A stretch of 11,796 bases of DNA, taken from an uncultured Thermomicrobiales bacterium. GTDB taxonomy: Bacteria > Chloroflexota > Chloroflexia > Thermomicrobiales > UBA6265. Below the pieces are notes generated by a model. It did not search any database and was not told the origin of the DNA. It worked only from the letters and a program-made list of their open reading frames with translations. This document shows positions 7,585 to 11,796 of the stretch, in pieces. The stretch lies in the NCBI GenBank assembly GCA_902806375.1, contig CADCWK010000023.1, positions 1 through 11,796 on the forward strand, written 5' to 3'. How positions within the stretch are numbered: the stretch's first letter is position 1; each line of letters begins with the position of its first letter. Made by a program: the position numbers and the translations under genes.

Positions 7585-7700
7585 TGTGCCGTTTGCACCG
7601 AAAGCGTGTCGCCTTTTGGCCAGCCTGCATCTAGGGCGCCGGTGTCCGGCTCGGTAGTGTTCTCCCACTTCATTGGCGAGGTGCGGAGACCGGATTGGGA

Positions 7701-7725
7701 CGGACACGGCTGCGGGTCGTGTCCG
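7701..7725. promoter_or_regulatory. 25-bp palindrome in the amt promoter region (candidate operator)
   Basis: CGGACACG (7701-7708) and CGTGTCCG (7718-7725) are perfect 8-bp inverted repeats separated by nine bases. The centre is about 34 bases upstream of the -10-like TAGACT at 7745-7750, where an activator commonly binds. The sequence does not match the GlnR/TnrA-type TGTNA-N7-TNACA site. The regulator is unknown. Confidence 0.42.
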
Positions 7726-7744
7726 GGCGGGGCATTCTTCGCCG

Positions 7745-7750
7745 TAGACT
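7745..7750 (+). promoter_or_regulatory. -10-like element for amt
   Basis: TAGACT resembles the -10 box of primary-sigma promoters in G+C-rich bacteria and ends 25 bases before the amt ATG, leaving room for the GAGGGGG ribosome-binding site. No -35 consensus is visible, which would fit an activator-dependent promoter. A related arrangement, GGCAT eight or nine bases before TAGACT, recurs upstream of the gene at 9676. Confidence 0.35.
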
Positions 7751-7775
7751 CGGCGGGATTCGAGGGGGATGGTCG

Positions 7776-9020
7776 ATGGACGCGCTGGCTCTGGATACGG
7801 GCAACACGGCCTGGGTGCTGATTTCGGCGGCGCTGGTGCTGATCATGACGCCCGCACTGGGGTTCTTCTACGCCGGTCTGGTCCGGCGGGAGAACGTCCT
7901 GACGACCATCATGCACAGCTTCACCGTCCTGGCGATCGTCAGCGTGCAGTGGGTGCTCTGGGGGTACTCGCTCGCGTTCAGCGGCGACGTCGGCGGCATC
8001 ATCGGCAACCTCGACTGGTTCGCCTTCAATAACGTGCTGCCTGGCGAGCAGTTCGTCGCCGCCGGCGTTCCACACTCCCTCTGGGCGGTCTACCAGGGGC
8101 TGTTCGCCGCGATCACGACGGCCCTCATCACCGGCGCCTTCGCCGAGCGCCTCAAGTTCAAGGCCCTGATCATCTTCACCCTGGTCTGGTCGACGTTCGT
8201 CTACTCCCCGGTCTGTCACTGGGTGTGGGCGGAGGGAGGCTGGCTGTACGACTTCGGCGCCCTCGACTTCGCGGGCGGCACCGTCGTCCACATCTCCTCC
8301 GGGATCGCGGCCGTCGTCGCGGCGGTCCTCGTCGGTCACCGGGTCAGCTTCGGGAAGCACGAGGCGAAGCCGCACAACCTCACCTACACCGTCCTGGGCG
8401 CGTCGTTCCTCTGGTTCGGGTGGTTCGGCTTCAACGCCGGCAGCGCCTGGGCCGCCGACGGGATCGCCGCGAACGCCTTCGTCGTCACGAACGTCGCTGC
8501 CGCGATGGGCGCGATCAGCTGGGTCGCCGCGCAGTGGCTGCGTGAGGGCAAGCCGAGTGTCCTGGCCGGAGCAGCTGGAGCGGTCGCGGGCCTGGTCGGC
8601 ATCACGCCGGCGGCGGGCTTCGTCACGCCGGCGGCAGCCATCGTCATCGGGTTCGGGGCCGGCGTGCTCTGCTACTTCGGACTCGGGTTCGTCAAGAACA
8701 TCCTCAGGGTCGATGACGCGCTCGACGTCTTCGCCGTCCACGGGATCGGCGGGATCTGGGGCGCGCTGGCGACTGGCCTGTTCGCTTCGGCGACCGTCAA
8801 CCCGGGCATCGGCGTCGACGGGCTGTTCTACGGCAATCCGGGCCAGCTCTGGACCCAGTTCGTCGCGATCGTCTCGGTCGGCGCGTTCTCCGGCGTCGCG
8901 ACGTTCGTCATCCTCAAGGCGATCGACCTGACGATCGGGCTCCGGGTGACCGAGCCGGAGGAGTCGGTCGGCCTGGACGAGTCGGTCCATGGCGAGTTCG
9001 GGTACAACCTGGCCGACTAG
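7776..9020 (+). CDS. amt: Ammonium transporter (Amt/AmtB family)
   Basis: A complete 414-residue Amt channel with about 11 membrane helices. It imports ammonium by binding NH4+ at the periplasmic mouth and conducting it through a hydrophobic pore. Visible features are the signature DFAGGTVVHISSG (164-176), holding the conserved Asp (D164) and the first pore histidine (H172), and DVFAVHGIGGIWG (317-329) with the second (H322). YQGLFAAITTAL (106-117) carries the outer gating Phe (F110). WFGWFGFNAGS (213-223) is also typical, as is the C-terminal HGEFGYN (405-411), part of the cytoplasmic tail that PII proteins such as GlnK contact. The start is ATG at 7776, seven bases after GGGGG; an in-frame ATG 27 codons upstream gives an Arg-rich extension unlike the family. 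It is followed by a 46-codon ORF. A glnK gene, often paired with amt, is absent on this side. Confidence 0.97.
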   Translation: MDALALDTGNTAWVLISAALVLIMTPALGFFYAGLVRRENVLTTIMHSFTVLAIVSVQWVLWGYSLAFSGDVGGIIGNLDWFAFNNVLPGEQFVAAGVPHSLWAVYQGLFAAITTALITGAFAERLKFKALIIFTLVWSTFVYSPVCHWVWAEGGWLYDFGALDFAGGTVVHISSGIAAVVAAVLVGHRVSFGKHEAKPHNLTYTVLGASFLWFGWFGFNAGSAWAADGIAANAFVVTNVAAAMGAISWVAAQWLREGKPSVLAGAAGAVAGLVGITPAAGFVTPAAAIVIGFGAGVLCYFGLGFVKNILRVDDALDVFAVHGIGGIWGALATGLFASATVNPGIGVDGLFYGNPGQLWTQFVAIVSVGAFSGVATFVILKAIDLTIGLRVTEPEESVGLDESVHGEFGYNLAD

Positions 9021-9031
9021 GTCACCGCCGC

Positions 9032-9058
9032 GGCCGGTCCCGGCCCGCGGGACCGGCC
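9032..9058 (+). terminator. Hairpin between amt and the small ORF
   Basis: GGCCGGTCCC (9032-9041) and GGGACCGGCC (9049-9058) form a perfect 10-bp stem with a seven-base loop, eleven bases after the amt stop. No T tract follows. It is more likely an RNA-stabilising or partial-termination structure between amt and the following ORF than the true end of the operon, which appears to be at 9292-9346. Confidence 0.5.
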
Positions 9059-9124
9059 CGCTACCACTACTCCGCTCACGCAGCGATCGTCGTCATTCGT
9101 TCACCCACACGGAAGGCAGACCCC

Positions 9125-9265
9125 ATGATCGAGATGCTCGCGCTGATCCTCTTCGTCGCCGTCCTCGTCGCCATGATCGCCGCTCCCGACCGGAACGCCC
9201 GGGCCATCCAGACGGAGTCCATCCCGACGGCGGCCGTCGAGCCATCGGTCGCCCAGACGGCCTGA
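9125..9265 (+). CDS. 46-residue single-TM small membrane protein downstream of amt
   Basis: The translation is 46 residues: a hydrophobic helix starts almost at once (MIEMLALILFVAVLVAMIAA, 1-20), then comes a charged segment PDRNARAIQ and a short Ala/Thr/Pro tail ending VAQTA. GGAAGG lies eight bases before the ATG, a plausible ribosome-binding site. The ORF begins 104 bases after amt and ends 26 bases before the strong stem-loop at 9292-9346, so it fits neatly inside the amt transcription unit. The positive residues after the helix predict N-out/C-in or a helical-hairpin-free single span. No family is recognised. It could be a regulatory or stabilising subunit for Amt, or an unrelated small membrane protein. 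The alternative is a chance ORF, made less likely by its hydrophobic helix, ribosome-binding site and terminator. Confidence 0.62.
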   Translation: MIEMLALILFVAVLVAMIAAPDRNARAIQTESIPTAAVEPSVAQTA

Positions 9266-9291
9266 GGTCTATCCGGACCATCCGTACCTGC

Positions 9292-9346
9292 CGCGCCGGG
9301 CCGGGCTCCGCTGATCGAGCCCCTGGCCCGGCGCGTGGTCCGTTTT
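9292..9346 (+). terminator. Stem-loop terminator ending the amt transcription unit
   Basis: The arms are CGCGCCGGGCC (9292-9302) with GGCCCGGCGCG (9325-9335), and GGGCTC (9303-9308) with GAGCCC (9317-9322). They stack into 17 base pairs interrupted only by a CT bulge, with an eight-base loop. The stem is followed by TGGTCCG and TTTT at 9343-9346. An outer pairing of GGACCA (9275-9280) with TGGTCC (9336-9341) is also possible. Confidence 0.75.
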
Positions 9347-9675
9347 CCCCGCCGCCGTCCCCCAGCTCCCCGGTTCCGGGGCGATGTCGTCCCTCCGACG
9401 GAACCATCCGCCCTCGCGCCGCGTTACACCAGCGTAGCGGTGGGCACGAGGCGCCCGGGGATCGCCACGTAGCGACGTGGGTGCCGGATCGCTAACCGGG
9501 CCGTAACACCTTCGTGGCATCCCTCCACTAGACTTGAGTCCGGGACGGTTGAGGCCGCCCGTCGAACGCGTACCGCATCGTGTCAGGACCAGACGATCCC
9601 ATCCATCTGCCCCACGAGTCCCCATGGCCCACGTCGCCGCTGTCAGCCCGCCGCGCTCCGGAAAGGAGTATCACC
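9347..9675. other. 329-bp intergenic region before the 179-residue membrane protein gene
   Basis: No credible gene is seen. The stretch contains the hairpin CCACGT-AGCG-ACGTGG (9465-9480), flanked by direct repeats GGATCGC at 9459-9465 and 9486-9492, which start 27 bases apart. A -10-like TAGACT lies at 9529-9534, 141 bases before the next start codon. An in-frame GTG at 9580 would extend the downstream protein by 32 hydrophilic residues but has no ribosome-binding site. Confidence 0.5.
9529..9534 (+). promoter_or_regulatory. -10-like element upstream of the gene at 9676
   Basis: TAGACT, preceded eight bases earlier by GGCAT, resembles the arrangement ahead of amt. It would yield a leader of about 135 bases. 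There is no clear -35 box. Confidence 0.28.
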
Positions 9676-10215
9676 GTGATCATCAGTCTGATCGTCGCCG
9701 TCGCGGTGATCGCCGCCGTCTTCCGGGTCTGGTCACCCTGGGGTGCCAAGTCCCAGGGCGCACCGCTCCGCACGCTTCGCATGCCGTTCGCCGCACGGCT
9801 CTCCAACCAGGCAGGGCCGATGCTCGCGCTGGCCGCGGCGTCCGCCCTCAACGTCCTGGTAACGTCGGTCCCTTTCTGGGTACCGCTCGCGCCGCTGGCT
9901 CTCCTCGCGCTCAGCGTGGTCGTCCCCGCCAGCTACACGCTGACGACCGACGGCGTCATGATCGGGCGGCTGACCTTCAGGCGCTGGACCGAGTTCAGCG
10001 GCGTGACCGTCCGCCGGGGTCGTCTCCGGCTCAAGAGCATCAGCGGTGTCCGCCCCCTCCAGATCTGGCTGCCGGGACGCTTCCATGACGCCGATACGGT
10101 CGGCGAGATCCGGGGTCTGATCCGCAATGCCTATCAGGGCCGGAGCAGCACGCCCGTGTCCGATCATGAACCGGCGCCGGCCAGTGAATCAGAATCGTCG
10201 ATGGCTGTCGTCTAG
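9676..10215 (+). CDS. Unrecognised membrane protein with a C-terminal PH-like (DUF5673-like) part
   Basis: A 179-residue protein. Helices are predicted at about 2-18, 47-64 and 66-84, and the second and third probably form a hairpin. Residues 86-154 form a compact beta-rich segment (SYTLTTDGVMIGRLTFRRWTEF, then RLRLKS and a helix around TVGEIRGLIRNAY). The pattern YxLTxxGv...G...W..F resembles bacterial PH-like domains found behind a TM hairpin, such as DUF5673 or YcxB types; this is pattern similarity, not a firm match. The last 25 residues are Ser/Glu/Pro-rich and look disordered. The start is GTG at 9676, with a near-ideal AAGGAG seven bases upstream (9663-9668). It stands alone behind the amt terminator and ends before a long convergent hairpin. 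No function can be assigned; that it is a real gene is well supported. Confidence 0.78.
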   Translation: MIISLIVAVAVIAAVFRVWSPWGAKSQGAPLRTLRMPFAARLSNQAGPMLALAAASALNVLVTSVPFWVPLAPLALLALSVVVPASYTLTTDGVMIGRLTFRRWTEFSGVTVRRGRLRLKSISGVRPLQIWLPGRFHDADTVGEIRGLIRNAYQGRSSTPVSDHEPAPASESESSMAVV

Positions 10216-10240
10216 GCGTGATCGCGTCCTGGGGCCCGGA

Positions 10241-10280
10241 ACGGGGACGGCTGGCACCATCTGGTGCCAGCCGTCGCCGT
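10241..10280. terminator. Long hairpin between convergent genes, probable bidirectional terminator
   Basis: GACGGCTGGCACC (10246-10258) and GGTGCCAGCCGTC (10263-10275) are perfect 13-bp arms around ATCT. After one mismatch the helix continues with ACGG (10241-10244) and CCGT (10277-10280). It lies 25 bases after the stop codon of the plus-strand gene and 51 bases past the stop of the opposing gene. No T tract follows on either strand, so termination would rely on stem strength or Rho. Confidence 0.65.
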
Positions 10281-10331
10281 CTCAGTTCTGGGACCACCGG
10301 CCGGTCGCGGAGCCGGGTCTGCGGCGACCCC

Positions 10332-10982
10332 CTACGGGATCGTCGTCGCCTCACCGGAGACCTGGGTCTGTCCGTCGATCGCGATCGAAGCGTCGATGAG
10401 CCAGCGACCCGTACCGTCCGGTGCCTCGCCCTGCGCGAGGAACAGGAAGTCGACGTACTCCACCTCGCCGGCAGTGGTCGTGACGACCGCTCCGACCCGG
10501 CCATCCGCGAGCCGTGTGACCTCGCCGATCGACACGAGCGTGATGACGCGCCCTTCCGCGACCGGCATCGCCCCCGCGGCTACTGTCGCATCAACGCTCG
10601 CCGCATCGAATCCACGAGGACCGGAGAAGAACGCGCGGACCGCGTCGGGCGTGAAGAGCGCAAGGGTTCGGGCTACGTCGCCGGCGTTCTGGCACGCGAT
10701 GGATTCGGTGATCGTCGCGGTGACGCCGGCCAGCGTGTCATCGTCGACCGCAGTGCCAGTCGGTGGCGTGAACGGGCCCTCGACGGAGACGGGTGCCGTC
10801 GGCTCGGCGATCTCGACGCCGTCCCAGACCGGCGCCGGCAGGGGCGCGACGGAGCACTCGCCAGGGGCCGGTGTCGCCGCAGAGGGCGTCTGCCCGATCC
10901 CGTTCTGTGGCCCCAGCGCACCGACCCCCAGCGTGAGCAGGCCGGCCAAAGTTAGGGTCACGGTGAGTCGTCGGTAGGGCAT
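10332..10982 (-). CDS. Secreted NTF2/SnoaL-like protein of unknown function
   Basis: A 216-residue protein with an N-terminal signal sequence (basic MPYRR, hydrophobic core LTVTLTLAGLLTLGVGAL, likely cleavage near residues 28-31), then a Thr/Pro/Ala-rich linker QTPSAATPAPGEC. The mature part, from about 82, has a long helix TLAGVTATITESIACQNAGDV (83-103), then ALFTPDAVRAFFSG, and alternating strands VITLVSIGEV, GRVGAVVTTTAGEVEYVDFLFLAQ and GRWLIDASIAIDG. This order is that of NTF2/SnoaL-like folds, whose members act as small enzymes or ligand-binding domains. It has exactly two cysteines (C43, C97), which could form a disulfide outside the cell. C43 has no lipobox around it, so lipidation is unlikely. 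The start is ATG at 10982 with GGAG eight bases upstream. It diverges from the glutamine-synthetase-family gene. The specific role is unknown. Confidence 0.72.
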   Translation of the reverse strand: MPYRRLTVTLTLAGLLTLGVGALGPQNGIGQTPSAATPAPGECSVAPLPAPVWDGVEIAEPTAPVSVEGPFTPPTGTAVDDDTLAGVTATITESIACQNAGDVARTLALFTPDAVRAFFSGPRGFDAASVDATVAAGAMPVAEGRVITLVSIGEVTRLADGRVGAVVTTTAGEVEYVDFLFLAQGEAPDGTGRWLIDASIAIDGQTQVSGEATTIP

Positions 10983-11141
10983 GTCTGGGTCTCCGGAGCG
11001 AATGTGGCGGGATGAAGGCTTGCGGTTGCGGGTGGGGACGGTCGACGGGCCCGGGTATCGCCAGCGCGCATCCGATGGTCGATACTGCCCCGATCAGGAC
11101 CCCGGCTCCGGGTGTCATTGTAGTGTCTGGGGACCGAGACG

Positions 11142-11796
11142 ATGATCGATCAGCACGCGGACCGCGACCGGCCCTCGCTCAATGACATCATCGTGGAGGC
11201 GTCCGAGGCAGCCGACCTGCGCCTGGCCCGGCTGGTCTACTGCGACCTGTCCGGCGTGTTGCGGGGCAAATCCACCCACGCCGCCGGACTCGCCGACCGG
11301 CTCGTCGAGGGCGTCGGCCTGTCCAAGGCGCACCTGGCCCTGGATGGCCTGGACCGGCTCCAGGCCGCTGCCGGTCTGCCGCCGGTCGGCGAGGTCCGGC
11401 TGGTGCCGGACCCGTCGAGCTTCACCATCCTCCCGTATGCACCACGGACCGCGATGCTGTTCAGCGACATGCTCACGCTGGACCGCAAGCCGTGGGAGTG
11501 CTGCCCGCGGTCCCTGCTCCGGCGGGTACTTGAGGAAGCCGAAGAGCGGTATCTCAGCGTCGAGGCGGTGTTCGAGACCGAGTACTACCTCGGTGAGCGC
11601 CGGGTGGACGACGGTGCACCGTCGATCGTCCCGTTCGAGCAGGCGCCGGGGTACAGCGTCCAGGCCATGCAGAGCGCCGCCCGCTTCTCGGACGACCTGT
11701 TGCTCGCGCTCGACGGCCAGAACATCCCGGTCGAACTCATGCAGCCGGAGACCGGACCCAGCCAGCACGAACTGTCGGTCCGTCACGGTCCGGCCC
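11142..11796 (+). CDS. Glutamine-synthetase-family enzyme (N-terminal 218 residues, cut by window edge)
   Basis: The sequence begins with the beta-grasp N-terminal domain: RLVYCDLSGVLRGK (30-43), VRLVPDPSSFTILPYAP (85-101), and TAMLFSDM (103-110). The catalytic barrel follows, with CPRSLLRRVLEEAEE and the metal-ligand segment FETEYYL (144-150; E145 and E147, equivalent to FExEFF in glutamine synthetase). PVELMQPETGPSQHELSV (196-213) contains E203 and E210, matching further metal-binding glutamates. The family ligates ammonia or amines to the glutamate gamma-carboxyl using ATP. The PYAPRTAMLFSDM segment and overall pattern resemble the GlnA-like/PuuA-type group (gamma-glutamyl-polyamine or amide ligases) rather than housekeeping GlnA, but the C-terminal half, with the ATP site and any adenylylation Tyr, is outside the window. 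The start is ATG at 11142, eight bases after GGGGA. The nearby amt suggests nitrogen metabolism, though the transcription unit is separate. Confidence 0.88.
   Translation, partial: MIDQHADRDRPSLNDIIVEASEAADLRLARLVYCDLSGVLRGKSTHAAGLADRLVEGVGLSKAHLALDGLDRLQAAAGLPPVGEVRLVPDPSSFTILPYAPRTAMLFSDMLTLDRKPWECCPRSLLRRVLEEAEERYLSVEAVFETEYYLGERRVDDGAPSIVPFEQAPGYSVQAMQSAARFSDDLLLALDGQNIPVELMQPETGPSQHELSVRHGPA

Larger units (their letters stand above)
7154..7775. other. 620-bp divergent intergenic region with several inverted repeats, no gene seen
   Basis: This stretch separates the minus-strand Agl23-like gene from plus-strand amt. Open frames crossing it on either strand have Arg/Gly/Pro-rich translations without domains, and none has a convincing ribosome-binding site. 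Bases 7500-7700 look less G+C-rich than the flanking genes. The region holds the palindrome at 7218-7235, a weak minus-strand -10 candidate (TAAGAT, 7284-7279), nested inverted repeats at 7541-7584, a longer palindrome at 7701-7725, and a plus-strand -10 candidate at 7745-7750. No tRNA or recognised riboswitch could be made out. Confidence 0.6.

Noticed and set aside
7282..7707. A 141-codon minus-strand open frame in the amt upstream region
   Set aside because: Arg-rich low-complexity translation, no ribosome-binding site, no domain, and it overlaps the candidate amt control region.
7630..7710. A GGCTCGGTAG sequence resembling a tRNA D-arm
   Set aside because: There is no matching acceptor stem, anticodon arm or TTCGA-type T-loop around it.
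7731..7750. A sigma-54 promoter before amt
   Set aside because: The GG and GC dinucleotides do not have the required ten-base spacing and the TTGC element is missing.
7392..8990. A 532-codon open frame on the minus strand opposite amt
   Set aside because: Its Asp/Arg/Glu-rich translation is again the mirror of a hydrophobic transporter gene; no ribosome-binding site or domain is seen.
10860..10870. A lipobox making the 10332-10982 product a lipoprotein
   Set aside because: The Cys at residue 43 is preceded by PAPGE, not an L-x-x-C-type lipobox, and lies well beyond the hydrophobic core.
11121..11126. TAGTGT as a -10 box for the glutamine-synthetase-family gene
   Set aside because: It would start transcription inside the ribosome-binding site, only about nine bases before the ATG, and no -35 box is present.

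Overview
The window is very G+C-rich (roughly two thirds by eye, not counted). Coding frames are dominated by G/C third positions, GTG starts occur, and ribosome-binding sites read AAGGAG or GGGGG. The tandem pair of Agl23-like (TIGR03663-type) membrane proteins, one carrying an NHL propeller, and a secreted protein with a Thr/Pro-rich stretch after its signal peptide suggest a Chloroflexota bacterium of the Thermomicrobia/Sphaerobacter kind. That placement is inference from family distribution; there is no rRNA or marker gene here.

Layout from left to right. (1) The start of a CysQ/inositol-monophosphatase-family phosphatase, minus strand, runs off the left edge. (2) A divergent 6-TM VUT-family transporter lies on the plus strand. 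(3) A structured convergent spacer separates it from a two-gene minus-strand operon. The promoter-proximal gene (4628-7153) encodes a typical Agl23-like GT-C-fold membrane protein. The second gene (1363-4551) encodes a relative with degenerate GT-C motifs, a large extracytoplasmic part with six NHL repeats and a Thr/Pro tail. (4) A 620-bp divergent intergenic region contains several inverted repeats. (5) The ammonium transporter gene amt is followed by a 46-codon single-TM ORF and a strong stem-loop terminator. (6) An unrecognised membrane protein with a PH-like C-terminal part (9676-10215) converges on a secreted NTF2-like protein (10332-10982), with a long hairpin between them. (7) The N-terminal half of a glutamine-synthetase-family enzyme runs off the right edge.

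How it may work together. Amt imports ammonium, and a glutamine-synthetase-family enzyme lies 2.1 kb away but in a separate transcription unit, so the nitrogen link is suggestive only; no PII gene (glnB/glnK) is visible. The two GT-C-like proteins are probably co-transcribed and would sit together in the membrane, plausibly in handling lipid-linked sugars or modifying an outside-facing acceptor. The NHL member has lost the acidic residues its partner keeps at the expected active site, which makes a non-catalytic or re-specialised scaffold role the most interesting hypothesis in the window. No mobile elements, CRISPR arrays, tRNA or rRNA genes were seen.
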